This document shows, piece by piece, positions 8,115 through 17,177 of a stretch of 64,000 nucleotides of DNA. The notes beneath the pieces are model-generated. The model made no database searches and had not been told where the DNA came from. It worked only from the letters and a program-made list of their open reading frames with translations. Source of the stretch: Phycisphaerae bacterium. Lineage in GTDB: Bacteria; Planctomycetota; Phycisphaerae; Phycisphaerales; SM1A02. Position 1 is the stretch's first letter. Each line of letters opens with the position of its first letter. Position numbers and translations under genes: made by a program. The DNA lies in the NCBI GenBank assembly GCA_016873335.1, contig VGXN01000001.1:26681-90680 (forward strand), written 5' to 3'.

Positions 8115-8155
8115 GAGCCCTGCCGCGTTGACTCTGCGGCGGGCTCTTTTTCTTT
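8115..8155 (+). terminator. Rho-independent terminator
   Basis: The stem GAGCCC(T)GCCGC / GCGGCGGGCTC, with a single bulged T and a 9-base loop, is followed by TTTTTCTTT. It ends the plus-strand transcription unit of the DUF2617-like gene and glycosylase, or of a small RNA. Confidence 0.88.
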
Positions 8156-8210
8156 CTCGAAACTCCGCTTGATACCCGCCGAGAATCACCAAGGACGACT
8201 CCAAGCGGTC

Positions 8211-8687
8211 TTAGGGTGGACCGTCCGCCACACTGGGCTCGTTCATGCCTTTGGAATCGAGCAGGATTGTCACGGGACCATCGTTCACGAGAGCCACCTG
8301 CATCGACTCGCCGAAGCGACCGCGCGCCACCGGAAGACCGCCTGTCTCCACGAGTCCGCAGACGCGTTCATACAAGACACGCGCAGCAGCCGGATCTTCG
8401 GCTCGTGAGAAGCCAGGACGATTGCCCTTGGATGCATCGCCAAGAAGCGTGAACTGACTGATCAGCAGAACGCCCCCCGAAACATCGGCGACGCTCAGGT
8501 TCATCTTTCCATCCGCATCAGAAAAGATGCGCAGGGCGGCAAGCTTTCGGGCGATCCACTCCGCGTCGCGCTCCGAGTCCCCGCGTGCGACACCAAGCAG
8601 CACCAGAAGTCCGCGACCGATCGACCCGACCACCTCGCCGTTCACCTTCACGCTCGCCTCGGCGGCGCGTTGCACGACCGCGATCAT
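8211..8687 (-). CDS. dtd: D-aminoacyl-tRNA deacylase
   Basis: A 158-residue protein with the full DTD profile: MIAVVQRAAEASV start, the catalytic SQFTL motif, and the chiral-discrimination element NDGPVTILLDS near the C-terminus. The enzyme hydrolyses D-aminoacyl-tRNAs (and mischarged Gly-tRNA) in the cytoplasm, protecting translation. It is slightly longer than the usual 145-150 residues because of a short C-terminal tail. The start codon is 5 bases after the stop of the Memo-family gene, so the two form an operon. Confidence 0.96.
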   Translation of the reverse strand: MIAVVQRAAEASVKVNGEVVGSIGRGLLVLLGVARGDSERDAEWIARKLAALRIFSDADGKMNLSVADVSGGVLLISQFTLLGDASKGNRPGFSRAEDPAAARVLYERVCGLVETGGLPVARGRFGESMQVALVNDGPVTILLDSKGMNEPSVADGPP

Positions 8688-8692
8688 GCGGT

Positions 8693-9907
8693 TCAGACCT
8701 TTAGGAGCGCCATCGCAGCGCAGGTCACGAGCGCGGCGCCTTGCGGGTCAAGATCCGCCGGCGACTGGCTGTATTCCACCAGTTCGGGCAGCCCGCCCGT
8801 CACAAGCTTTGCAGCGGTCATGTTCCCGACGCTGCACCAACGCTGGTGGTTCTGGTCGTGCCCAACCTTGCCGAGGAACGCCTCCATGTTGCCCTCAAGG
8901 TATGTGGACAGCAGGGAACGGTCGTACGCCTCCACTTGGCGGCGAATCTCCGTGCCCACGGGAGTCTGGTCGCCAAACTGCGGCCCGACATGGCTGAGAT
9001 CCGCGCTCGCCACGACGAGCGTCTTGCCATCGGCAGCGCTGAGCAGTTCCTTCAGCACAGGAACGAAGTCGTCGAACGACACGCGCGCACCATCATCGGC
9101 GATCATCGGCACAAGCGGACTCGGCACAAGTGCGGCAACGATCGGCACTCGACCGATCACCTCATGAATCCACGGCAGTTGAATGCTGATCGAGTGCTCG
9201 CCGAGCAGATCCACCTCATCCTTGAACAGCCGATCGCCGAGTTTCGTTTCGAGCGCACTCAGCAGTGGAGTGTCGGGCGCGAATGCACCAAACGGACTCA
9301 GGAATCCGTGCCGACTCATCACGATGCCATCGCCGCTGCCGAAGTGGTTGGTTCCAAGAATGACGACGCGCGAAAACGTGTGGCTCGAGCCGATCGACTT
9401 GTACGCCGCCGCGTATGTCGATTTGCTGCGCGCATAATCCATGTGCGGCGTCACGATGCCGAGGAGTTCGCCATCGAGTTCCGGATCCTCGGCCGCGGTG
9501 AGCCACTCAGCGATGTTCTTCTTCGCCTCTTCAGCCGTGGTCCCCGCCGCATCCGCTGCGGCGGTGCGAAATCCACCCTCCGTGGCAACGCGCGTCATCG
9601 CTTCGCGTTCAAGCCGATCGCAGTTGGGACCCCACAAGAGTCCCGACTCATCAAGGGCCTTCACGAGTTGCAGAAGAAAGTCCGCGGGCGCGCCCGTCAG
9701 TTCGCCGATCTCTTGGAGACTCTTCTCGCCGCGGAATGCCCCGAGCAGCGGGAGCAGCTCAGGCGGCACCACAGGGCATTGACCATCGCCGCGCAGGTTG
9801 GCAGGGTCTCGGAGCGCCACAAAGACCTTCTTCTGATCATTTTCGACGCCGATGGGGTGGAACTGCCGGATGTGCGGACGGTCGAGGTGGGGGGGGAGGT
9901 CCGACAT
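8693..9907 (-). CDS. Memo-family protein (AmmeMemoRadiSam system protein B) with N-terminal extension
   Basis: The C-terminal ~270 residues of this 404-residue protein are a Memo domain, related to LigB-type dioxygenases. VTPHMDY, LGTNHFG, EHSISIQLPWI and VVASADLSHVG are the conserved blocks, including the metal-ligand histidines. The first ~125 residues are a separate region (VPPELLPLLGAFRGEKSLQEI) that looks like a winged-helix or PqqD-like fold. In other bacteria Memo often sits with AMMECR1 and a radical SAM gene; here its only close neighbour is dtd. Its biochemical role is unsettled. A TACACT box ends 9 bases before the ATG. Confidence 0.9.
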   Translation of the reverse strand: MSDLPPHLDRPHIRQFHPIGVENDQKKVFVALRDPANLRGDGQCPVVPPELLPLLGAFRGEKSLQEIGELTGAPADFLLQLVKALDESGLLWGPNCDRLEREAMTRVATEGGFRTAAADAAGTTAEEAKKNIAEWLTAAEDPELDGELLGIVTPHMDYARSKSTYAAAYKSIGSSHTFSRVVILGTNHFGSGDGIVMSRHGFLSPFGAFAPDTPLLSALETKLGDRLFKDEVDLLGEHSISIQLPWIHEVIGRVPIVAALVPSPLVPMIADDGARVSFDDFVPVLKELLSAADGKTLVVASADLSHVGPQFGDQTPVGTEIRRQVEAYDRSLLSTYLEGNMEAFLGKVGHDQNHQRWCSVGNMTAAKLVTGGLPELVEYSQSPADLDPQGAALVTCAAMALLKV

Positions 9908-9916
9908 GGGCAGGGG

Positions 9917-9922
9917 AGTGTA
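9917..9922 (-). promoter_or_regulatory. Putative -10 box (TACACT) for the Memo-family gene
   Basis: On the minus strand TACACT ends 9 bases before the ATG at 9907, giving a predicted leader of about 3 bases. Confidence 0.35.
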
Positions 9923-10087
9923 CGTGCGAAGCGCGGGTTATTGACGCCCTGAAGTTCCCATTTCGCACAATCCAAGCCGAGCGATCAAAGAGACGACCGC
10001 GAACAGCCGAAGTGCTGTGATCGACTACCATCCTCCGCCCAACTCCGCCCACTCAGCGGGCATCAACTGCAACAGGACTGAATCAAC

Positions 10088-11908
10088 ATGACGCAATCAT
10101 CCATCTCCGTTTCCATCGCCAGCCGCGCGACCGCACTTGGTGCAGGTCTGGTTGCGTGCGCCATCACGCTTGCCGTCGTGGCTCAGGCTCCCCAGGGACA
10201 GCCAGAGGCGCCGCCCTCGCTGCCAGATGGCGCGCCTGTTGCGAAGCCTCCGGCGTCATCAAGTCCGGGCGTCCTATCCCGGAACAATCAGCCAGGTCTC
10301 TCAGCGAAGGAGTTGACGGCGAGCAAGCCAAGCCTTGCGCCGACGCAGGACGCGGTTGGGAAGACCCCGCCCGCCGACGGAACGAACCTCGCAGTTCCGT
10401 CGGGACCGCCGCCGATCGTTTTCGATCCGCCGGTGCTGAATCTCGGCGAAATGCAGGCGGACATCCCGAAGACTGGGGTGATCAAGATCCGAAATGTCAC
10501 GGACAAGCCAGTCACGATTGCCCGTGCAATTCCTGGCTGCGGTTGCACGACGGCAAACGCTCCAAAGGATCCGATCGCACCCGGTGGTTTCGCGGAGATG
10601 GAGATCACGCTGAAGCCAGGTCCGAAGCAGGGCGTCACCATGTCGAAGCGGGTGACCTTCCAAATCGACGGCGCTGCGCCCGTGATTCTCACGGTCGAAG
10701 GGCAGGTGGTCGCATACATCACCGTGACGCCCGACGCCATTGATGGTCCAGAAACGCCCGAGAACGCGAAGCCTGATTCTGGGAAGATTGTGCTTGCTGC
10801 GGTCGACAACCAGCCGTTCAAGGTCACCGCCGTGAACCCGCCTGTGGTGCAGTCCATCGGTGATGCAGCATCACAGGAACACATCCTGCAGGTGGACTGG
10901 CAAAAGTGGCAGGATCAAGGTCGTCCGATCAAGTTGACGATCGCCACAGATCACCCGAAGGCGTCCGCGCTCAGCGTCATGGTCAAGCGTCCCATCACCG
11001 CATCGGACCGCCCGCGCCCTCTTGAGCCAACGCAGCGCGCATCCACGCAGCCGACAAGCGAACTGGTGGTTGCTTCACAGCAAGGCAACACGGTGCGTGT
11101 GAAGGAACTTCTCGCTGTGCCAGGCGTGAACGTGAATGAAACCGATCCAGGTACCGGACGCACGGCACTCCACTGGGCGGCTCGCGAGAATCGCACTGAA
11201 ATCATTGAGCTGCTCATTGCGGCAAAGGCGGATCCGAACTCCTCGGACCGAACGGGGAAGGGACCCCTGACGCTTGCCGCGGAAACAGGCAGCATTGATG
11301 CGGAGAAACTCCTGCTTGCCAAGGGGGCGAGCCTGACCAACCGAGACTCCATCGGCGGGACACCGCTGATTTGGGCTTGCGGACTTGGAACAGGTGAGTC
11401 CGTGAAAGTTCTGCTCGACGGCGGTGCCGATGCGACCATCACCGATGTGAATGGTCTGACGCCACTGATCTGGGCAGCCGGCATCGGGAAGCCAGAGTCC
11501 GTGGCGATCCTTCTGGAGCGAAATCCAAACCTCCCGCTTGAAGTGAAGGACGGCGTGACTGGAGACACCGCCCTGATGCGCGCTGTGCGCAGCGGCAAGA
11601 TTGAGAGCGTTCGGATGCTCATCAATCGAAAGGCAGATGTCAACACCGTGAACAAGCAGGGGTACACGCCCGTGCAACTCGCGGCGATGTCGGGCACCGC
11701 CGAGAAGGTCAAACTGCTGATCGAGGCGAAGGCGGATCTGTCCGCGAAGGACGCGACTGGGCGGACTGCGCTGGACTTGGCGCAGCGCCGAACGGACGCG
11801 GCTGGTCGTGAGATCTACGATTTGCTGAAGGCCAATGGTGCGACAAGTGCCGTTCCGGTTCCACCGCAGGGTGGGGCAGCCGATTCTGGGAAGCCCGCAG
11901 GACAGTAA
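10088..11908 (+). CDS. Secreted DUF1573-ankyrin repeat fusion protein
   Basis: A 606-residue protein with three parts. Residues ~10-32 form a hydrophobic signal or anchor segment followed by a Pro/Ala/Ser-rich linker. Residues ~110-240 form a DUF1573-type immunoglobulin-like domain: FDPPVLNLGEMQAD, IRNVTDKPVTI, and PGCGCTTANAP, the family's CGCT signature. From about residue 320 to 590 there are at least seven ankyrin repeats, with consensus pieces such as GRTALHWAARENRTEII. Ankyrin repeats mediate protein-protein contact, and DUF1573 domains are usually surface-exposed. The partner is unknown. A weak AGGA about 11 bases before ATG may serve as ribosome-binding site. Confidence 0.9.
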   Translation: MTQSSISVSIASRATALGAGLVACAITLAVVAQAPQGQPEAPPSLPDGAPVAKPPASSSPGVLSRNNQPGLSAKELTASKPSLAPTQDAVGKTPPADGTNLAVPSGPPPIVFDPPVLNLGEMQADIPKTGVIKIRNVTDKPVTIARAIPGCGCTTANAPKDPIAPGGFAEMEITLKPGPKQGVTMSKRVTFQIDGAAPVILTVEGQVVAYITVTPDAIDGPETPENAKPDSGKIVLAAVDNQPFKVTAVNPPVVQSIGDAASQEHILQVDWQKWQDQGRPIKLTIATDHPKASALSVMVKRPITASDRPRPLEPTQRASTQPTSELVVASQQGNTVRVKELLAVPGVNVNETDPGTGRTALHWAARENRTEIIELLIAAKADPNSSDRTGKGPLTLAAETGSIDAEKLLLAKGASLTNRDSIGGTPLIWACGLGTGESVKVLLDGGADATITDVNGLTPLIWAAGIGKPESVAILLERNPNLPLEVKDGVTGDTALMRAVRSGKIESVRMLINRKADVNTVNKQGYTPVQLAAMSGTAEKVKLLIEAKADLSAKDATGRTALDLAQRRTDAAGREIYDLLKANGATSAVPVPPQGGAADSGKPAGQ

Positions 11909-11911
11909 AGT
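11906..11911 (+). promoter_or_regulatory. Putative -10 box (TAAAGT) for the M32 carboxypeptidase gene
   Basis: TAAAGT begins in the stop codon of the ankyrin gene and ends 8 bases before the ATG at 11920, giving a predicted leader of 1-2 bases. Confidence 0.3.
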
Positions 11912-11919
11912 CTGCGGGT

Positions 11920-13470
11920 ATGACCACGCTCTCACGCTCTGATGCGCGGGCTGCAACTGCGCCCGCTGTCTATGCGCAACTGATTGAACGCTGCCGAAGT
12001 GCACATCTGATCGAGGCGACATCGGCGATTCTTGGCTGGGACCAGGAGACCATGATGCCCGCGGGCGGCGTGGTACTCCGTGGCAAGCAACAGGCGGCGC
12101 TCGCTCGCATCCACCATCAGATGACGACCGCACGCGAGGTGGGCGACCTGCTCGCGGCGTGTGAGGCGGATCGCACCATCATGGAGAGCGGTTCGGCGGA
12201 GGCTGCCAATGTGCGGGAGATTCGGCGCGACTACGACAAGGCCACCAAGCTGCCCGAGTCGCTCGTGAGCGAGTTGGCGCAAGTGTCGAGTGAGGCGCAG
12301 CATGAGTGGGCGAAGGCGCGCAAGGCAAGTGACTTCGCGCACTTTCTTCCCTGGTTGAAGCGACTGGTGCAACTGAACCGAGACAAGGCGGCGTGTTTGG
12401 GAGTTCCTGCGGGAGGTGAAGCGTGGGATGCACTTGCAGACACCTTTGAGCCGGGCTGCACGGCGGCTTCGGTCACGGCGGTGTTCACGCCGCTACGCAC
12501 CAGACTTGTGAAACTGATCGCAGAACTGCGCGAAGCCAAGCGCGGACCCTCGAACCGTTTCAACGAAACGGCACTGCCGATCGACTTGCAGACATCATTC
12601 GTCCGCATGGTGACCGAGGCCATCGGCTTCGATTTCGAGCGCGGGCGGCTCGATGCGAGCACGCATCCATTCTGTGGTGGCAGCCACTGCAACGATGTGC
12701 GCATGACGACGCGCTACTGCGAGACCTGCTTGAACGATGCGCTTGGGTCAACCATGCACGAAGCTGGGCACGGCATGTACGAGCAGGGGCTCCCCGAAAG
12801 CGCCATCGGAACACCGCTCGGGACCGCCGTGTCGCTGGCGATTCACGAGAGTCAGAGCAGGCTGTGGGAGAATCAGGTCGGTCGGGGCCTGCCATTTTGG
12901 AAGTGGTGTCGGCCGCATCTCGTTTCGCACTTCGGGTCGTCGGTTGACACCTTCACGGTCGACGAGTTGTACGGTGCAGCGAACATCGTTGAGGCTGGCT
13001 TCATCCGCGTCGAAGCCGACGAAGCGACGTACAACCTGCATGTCATGGTCCGATTCGAGTTGGAGCGTCTGCTGATTGGCGGTCAACTTGATCCAGCCGA
13101 TCTTCCGACCGAGTGGAACCGTCGTTACCGCGACTATCTCGGGCTCGAAGTGCCCGATGATCGGCGCGGCTGCCTGCAGGATGTGCACTGGAGCATGGGC
13201 GCGTTCGGCTACTTCCCGACCTACACGCTCGGCACGCTTTACAGTGCGCAACTGTTCTCGGCGGCTCGGCGTGACCTGCCAGGCTTGGAGGATGGATTCG
13301 CTTCAGGCCATTTCGCGCCGCTTCTGAAGTGGCTGCGGACAAACATCCACGCGCATGGACGGCGCTACTCGCCTGCGGAGTTGTGCACGCGCGCGACGGG
13401 GAAGCCACTCAGCAGCGAGCCGTATCTGGAGTACCTCGAAGGCAAGCTTCGCCCGCTGTACGGTCTTTGA
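11920..13470 (+). CDS. M32 family metallocarboxypeptidase (carboxypeptidase Taq-like)
   Basis: A 516-residue cytoplasmic zinc carboxypeptidase. The HExxH zinc motif is in STMHEAGHGMYEQGLP, and the downstream glutamate ligand is in LAIHESQSRLWEN, the M32 arrangement. The N-terminal all-helical half (ATSAILGWDQETMMPAGG) and the C-terminal DVHWSMGAFGYFPTYTLGTLYSAQLF are family hallmarks. Length is normal for M32 (about 500). It trims C-terminal residues from peptides and probably works in peptide turnover. It lies 11 bases after the ankyrin gene and is convergent with the small membrane protein gene. Confidence 0.95.
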   Translation: MTTLSRSDARAATAPAVYAQLIERCRSAHLIEATSAILGWDQETMMPAGGVVLRGKQQAALARIHHQMTTAREVGDLLAACEADRTIMESGSAEAANVREIRRDYDKATKLPESLVSELAQVSSEAQHEWAKARKASDFAHFLPWLKRLVQLNRDKAACLGVPAGGEAWDALADTFEPGCTAASVTAVFTPLRTRLVKLIAELREAKRGPSNRFNETALPIDLQTSFVRMVTEAIGFDFERGRLDASTHPFCGGSHCNDVRMTTRYCETCLNDALGSTMHEAGHGMYEQGLPESAIGTPLGTAVSLAIHESQSRLWENQVGRGLPFWKWCRPHLVSHFGSSVDTFTVDELYGAANIVEAGFIRVEADEATYNLHVMVRFELERLLIGGQLDPADLPTEWNRRYRDYLGLEVPDDRRGCLQDVHWSMGAFGYFPTYTLGTLYSAQLFSAARRDLPGLEDGFASGHFAPLLKWLRTNIHAHGRRYSPAELCTRATGKPLSSEPYLEYLEGKLRPLYGL

Positions 13471-13488
13471 GCAATCTCTCTCGCGGGT

Positions 13489-13959
13489 TCAGGACTTCGA
13501 TTGCCCCGGCGGCGTCTGCACGGCAGATGGGTTTGTGAGGCGGGCGGAGACCTCTGTCAATGCCTTGCTTGGATCGCGTCCTGGAATGCGACCAAAGATG
13601 GAAATCAAGACGACCGCGAGAGTCCAGAGCGGCAGGGTTCCCACGCCGGGGATCGCTTCGGCAGCGAGAATCGGCAGGATCAGCAGCGGCCGACCGAGCG
13701 CCAGCCACAGAAGTGTCGCCGTCAGCGCATCGACGGCAAACACCGCCGGGAAGGTGATGATCAGGCTGCTCGTAAGGAATGAGAACACATCCGAGGCGAT
13801 GGCGATGCCAAGCGCAAGCACGATGCGAAGCCAAGAGGGCCGCTGCCATGACGGCGGTGCCGCACCGACCGCTGGCGTTGTCGTTGCGCCCGTCGCTGCC
13901 GAGGAGCCCGCCGTGGTGTCTGTTCCCACGTTGTTGGTTTTGCCTTCGCTTTCGCCCAT
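13489..13959 (-). CDS. Small membrane protein of unknown function
   Basis: A 156-residue protein not assigned to a family. Residues 1-35 are a Gly/Ser/Thr/Ala-rich disordered tail. Then come about three hydrophobic helices (LRIVLALGIAIASDVFSFL, a second around ALTATLLWLALG, a third around TLPLWTLAVVLISIF) and a short cytoplasmic tail. The sequence AIPGVGTLP between helices resembles a motif in other planctomycete small membrane proteins. It is divergent from typA with 36 bases between starts and convergent with the carboxypeptidase. Confidence 0.75.
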   Translation of the reverse strand: MGESEGKTNNVGTDTTAGSSAATGATTTPAVGAAPPSWQRPSWLRIVLALGIAIASDVFSFLTSSLIITFPAVFAVDALTATLLWLALGRPLLILPILAAEAIPGVGTLPLWTLAVVLISIFGRIPGRDPSKALTEVSARLTNPSAVQTPPGQSKS

Positions 13960-13995
13960 GCTGTGTACCCTTGCAAGACTCTACCCGACTCGCCC

Positions 13996-15891
13996 ATGCC
14001 ATACGACCGCTCCATCATCCGCAATGTCGCCATCATCGCGCATGTCGACCATGGGAAGACGACGCTTGTCGATGCGCTGCTTCGTTCGTCGAGTGCGGCG
14101 AGCGAGGTGGAGCAGGACGCCGAATGCGTCATGGACTCGAACCCACTGGAGCGCGAGCGGGGCATCACCATTCTCTCGAAGAACTGTGCGGTTGATCATG
14201 TCGTGACGCGGGGCCCGCGCAAGGGCGACGCGATCCGCGTCAACATCATCGATACCCCGGGGCACGCCGACTTTGGCGGCGAGGTGGAGCGCGTCCTGCG
14301 CATGGCGGATGGGTGTCTGCTGCTGGCGGACGCGATGGAGGGACCGATGCCGCAAACGCGCTTCGTTCTTTCCAAGGCGCTGGAAGTTGGACTGCGTCCG
14401 ATTCTGGTGGTGAACAAGTGCGATCGACCCGACGCTCGTCCCGATGCGGTGGTCGACGAAGTGTTTGACCTGCTCGTCGATCTTGGTGCGGATGATCGTG
14501 CTCTTGACTTCCCGGTCGTGTGGGCTTCGGGTCGCGAAGGCTGGGCCAGCCGCGACCGCGAGGATCGAACGCACGGCGTGGAAGATCTGTTCGCGGTGAT
14601 CGCCGAGCATGTGCCGGCGCCCACGGGTGATCCCAAGGCCGCACTGCAGTTTCTGGTGGTCAATCTCGACTCCAACGACTATGTCGGGCGCCTTGGGATC
14701 GGGCGAGTCTTCGATGGAACGCTGCGCCCCGGTCCGGTTGCCGTCTGCAAGTCGGACGGCTCCGTGCGGAAGGGGCAGGTGCAGGGGATCAAGCGCTTTG
14801 AGGGACTCGCGCGCGCGTCCGCCGATGCGATCGAAGCGGGGGATCTGTGCCTGATCGAGGGCATCCCCGACATTGAGATCGGCGATACGGTCTGTCCGTT
14901 GGATTCGCCGAAGCCGTTGCCGCGCGTTCATGTCGATGAGCCGACGCTGCATATGGTCTTCCGGATCAACGACGGACCGCTCGTGGGGCGTGACGGCAAG
15001 TTTGTGACAAGCCGCCAGATTGCCGAGCGGCTCGAGCGCGAGTTGCGGTCCAACGTGGCGCTTCGTGTTGCGCCAGGTGACAGTGCCGAGGAGTTCCACG
15101 TCTCTGGACGAGGACTGCTGCACCTCGGCGTCCTGCTCGAGACGATGCGCCGAGAGGGATTCGAACTCACGGTCGGCAAGCCCAACGTCATCGAGCGGGA
15201 GATCGCAGGTGTTCGGCATGAACCCTATGAACGCCTCGCCCTGGATGTCGCGCAGCACGCGATGGGGCCTGCCATGGAGTTGATCGGACAGCGCGGCGCC
15301 GAGGTCACGAAGGTGGACATGCGTGGCTCGCGCGCGCATATCGAAGCGGACATCCCCGCGCGTGGGCTGATCGGACTTCGCAGCCGGATTCTGAACGCCA
15401 CGGGCGGCGAGGCCGTGATGCATCATTCGTTCTGCGATTACAGACCTGTGCGGATGGCGCCTCGCAAGCGCACCAACGGCGTGATGGTGGCGGTCGAGGC
15501 CGGAACTGCCACCACATACTCGCTGCTGAACCTCTCCGACCGCGGCGTGATGTTCGTCGCCAATGCGGAGGTCATCTATGAAGGCATGGTCGTTGGCGAA
15601 CACAACAGGGACAACGACCTGCATGTCAACGTGGTGAAGGCCAAGGCGATGTCGAACGTGCGCGAGTCCAACAAGGAAGCGACCGTCGTGCTGAAGGCCC
15701 CGCGCCCGCTCACGCTGGAGTCCGCGCTCGAATACCTCGAGTCCGACGAGTTGGTCGAGATCACACCGACCGCAGTTCGGATCCGAAAGCGCATTCTGAA
15801 GGAGAGCGATCGGCGGCGGATCACTCGGCAGCAGAAGGACCGCGAGGCGGCAGCCGCTGCCGACGAGAGTGCCTCTGCGGGATCCGTCTAG
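13996..15891 (+). CDS. typA: Translational GTPase TypA/BipA
   Basis: A 631-residue ribosome-associated GTPase involved in 50S assembly and stress adaptation. The P-loop [12 protein letters not shown], the switch [19 protein letters not shown] and the NKCDRPDAR motif are clear in the first 140 residues. EF-G-like domains III and V follow, then the BipA-specific C-terminal domain ([37 protein letters not shown]). The ORF could start 11 codons earlier, but the ATG at 13996 ([10 protein letters not shown]) aligns with the usual start. Residues GREGWAS form the family's insert. It ends 11 bases before the aspartate kinase gene. Confidence 0.97.
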   Translation: MPYDRSIIRNVAIIAHVDHGKTTLVDALLRSSSAASEVEQDAECVMDSNPLERERGITILSKNCAVDHVVTRGPRKGDAIRVNIIDTPGHADFGGEVERVLRMADGCLLLADAMEGPMPQTRFVLSKALEVGLRPILVVNKCDRPDARPDAVVDEVFDLLVDLGADDRALDFPVVWASGREGWASRDREDRTHGVEDLFAVIAEHVPAPTGDPKAALQFLVVNLDSNDYVGRLGIGRVFDGTLRPGPVAVCKSDGSVRKGQVQGIKRFEGLARASADAIEAGDLCLIEGIPDIEIGDTVCPLDSPKPLPRVHVDEPTLHMVFRINDGPLVGRDGKFVTSRQIAERLERELRSNVALRVAPGDSAEEFHVSGRGLLHLGVLLETMRREGFELTVGKPNVIEREIAGVRHEPYERLALDVAQHAMGPAMELIGQRGAEVTKVDMRGSRAHIEADIPARGLIGLRSRILNATGGEAVMHHSFCDYRPVRMAPRKRTNGVMVAVEAGTATTYSLLNLSDRGVMFVANAEVIYEGMVVGEHNRDNDLHVNVVKAKAMSNVRESNKEATVVLKAPRPLTLESALEYLESDELVEITPTAVRIRKRILKESDRRRITRQQKDREAAAAADESASAGSV

Positions 15892-15894
15892 CAT
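15889..15894 (+). promoter_or_regulatory. Putative -10 box (TAGCAT) for aspartate kinase
   Basis: TAGCAT starts in the typA stop codon and ends 8 bases before the ATG at 15903, giving a predicted leader of 1-2 bases. The GAGGGG in between could alternatively serve as a very close ribosome-binding site if the gene is cotranscribed with typA. Confidence 0.3.
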
Positions 15895-15902
15895 CGAGGG
15901 GT

Positions 15903-17171
15903 ATGCCGACGATTGTCCAGAAGTTCGGTGGTACGAGCGTTGCGGATCCCGAGTGCATTCGTCGGGCCGCGGCGCGTGTGGCAGATACGCGCAAGGCTGG
16001 ATTCGATGTGGTGGTCGTGGCAAGTGCGATGGGTCGCACAACGGACGATCTGATTGAACTCGCCGAGCGGATCAGCCCTGTGCCCGATCGGCGCGAACTG
16101 GACATGCTGATGGCAACGGGGGAGCAGGCGAGCGTGGCTCTGGTGGCGATGGCTCTTCGCGAACTCGGCTGCCCGGCAGGGGCACTCACGGGTGGACAAG
16201 CTGGCATTCGCACAGACGGCGTGCATGGGCGTGCGCGCATCACACGAATCGAATGCGGGCGGCTCGAGCGAATGCTCTCGCGCGGCGAGATACCAGTGGT
16301 GGCGGGTTTCCAAGGCACAAGCGAAGAGGGCGAACTGACCACACTCGGTCGCGGCGGCAGCGACACGACTGCGGTCGCCATTGCGGCGGCCCTCCGCGTG
16401 CGCGAGCAGGGGGGCTGCTGCGAGATCTTTACGGATGTCGATGGTGTGTACACAGCGGATCCGCGGCTTGTCCGTCATGCGGTGAAATTGCCGCGCATCT
16501 CCTATGAAGAGATGCTTGAACTCGCGGCGCTTGGCGCGGGCGTCATGCACGCCCGCGCAGTGCTGTTTGGCGAGAAGTACGGGGTGCCGATCCACGTGCG
16601 GCACAGCCAAAGACCTGATTCGGGAACCATGATTTCACGGGAGAACTCATCCATGGAAGAACTTGCTGTCGTTGGTTGCGCGTTGAAGGACGAACTCGGT
16701 CGGGTCAGTATTCGCCAGGTTCAGAATGCCGTCGGGTTGCAGGGGCGTCTCTTCACGGCGCTCGCACACTCGAACATCGTGGTCGATGACATCGTCCAGA
16801 CCGAGCAGGGGGCTGCCACGATGATCGCGTTCACCCTCGAACATGGAGATCTCGGCGATGCCAAGCAGATCGTGGCCCGAACCCTCGCGGAACTTGGTGA
16901 GGGCGAAATGTCCGTCGAGGTGGGGCTTGCAAAGGTGTCGGTGGTTGGCGTTGGAATGAAGAGCCATGCAGGTGTCGCCAGCCGAATGTTCCGCGCGCTC
17001 GGTGATGCCGGGATTGGCATTCACAACATCACGACCAGTGAGATCAAGATCAGTTGCATCATCGACCACGAGGACGGTCAGCGCGCGCTTGAGACGGTGC
17101 ACTCGGCGTTCGGCCTCGGGCTCGGAAGCGGTGCAACCATCGCGATGCAGATCGATTCCTCACGATTCTGA
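15903..17171 (+). CDS. lysC: Aspartate kinase
   Basis: A 422-residue monofunctional aspartokinase that phosphorylates aspartate, the first step to lysine, threonine, methionine and diaminopimelate. VQKFGGTSVAD at the N-terminus is the catalytic K-F-G-G signature. ATGEQASVALVAMAL, GFQGTSEEGELTTLGRGGSDTTAVAIA and EIFTDVDGVYTADPR complete the kinase domain (residues 1-250). Two ACT domains follow (around VALKDELGRVSIRQV and VSVVGVGMKSHAGVASRMF), so feedback inhibition by an amino acid is expected. The protein kinase gene starts 6 bases downstream. Confidence 0.97.
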   Translation: MPTIVQKFGGTSVADPECIRRAAARVADTRKAGFDVVVVASAMGRTTDDLIELAERISPVPDRRELDMLMATGEQASVALVAMALRELGCPAGALTGGQAGIRTDGVHGRARITRIECGRLERMLSRGEIPVVAGFQGTSEEGELTTLGRGGSDTTAVAIAAALRVREQGGCCEIFTDVDGVYTADPRLVRHAVKLPRISYEEMLELAALGAGVMHARAVLFGEKYGVPIHVRHSQRPDSGTMISRENSSMEELAVVGCALKDELGRVSIRQVQNAVGLQGRLFTALAHSNIVVDDIVQTEQGAATMIAFTLEHGDLGDAKQIVARTLAELGEGEMSVEVGLAKVSVVGVGMKSHAGVASRMFRALGDAGIGIHNITTSEIKISCIIDHEDGQRALETVHSAFGLGLGSGATIAMQIDSSRF

Positions 17172-17177
17172 GCGAGC

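Larger units (their letters stand above)
8029..8155 (+). ncRNA. Candidate small RNA or structured 3' end: hairpin, 15-base tandem repeats, terminator
   Basis: The stretch between the glycosylase gene and dtd holds three structured elements in a row and no credible gene. First is an 8-bp inverted repeat CCGAACTC / GAGTTCGG (8029-8062). Next come 2.6 copies of AACCCCCACAACAGC (8073-8111). Last is a Rho-independent terminator (8115-8155). It may be a long 3' UTR of the glycosylase transcript or an independent small RNA. The 139-residue ORF over it (NSNPH repeats) is best explained as translation of the DNA repeat. Confidence 0.35.

Noticed and set aside
7989-8408. 139-residue ORF with NSNPH repeats
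   Set aside because: It runs through a DNA tandem repeat and a terminator, then over the opposite-strand dtd gene. The repeat peptide is explained by the DNA repeat.
13981-16041. 686-residue minus-strand ORF across typA
   Set aside because: It is a long antisense shadow produced by high-GC codon bias; it has no domain, and typA on the plus strand is unambiguous.
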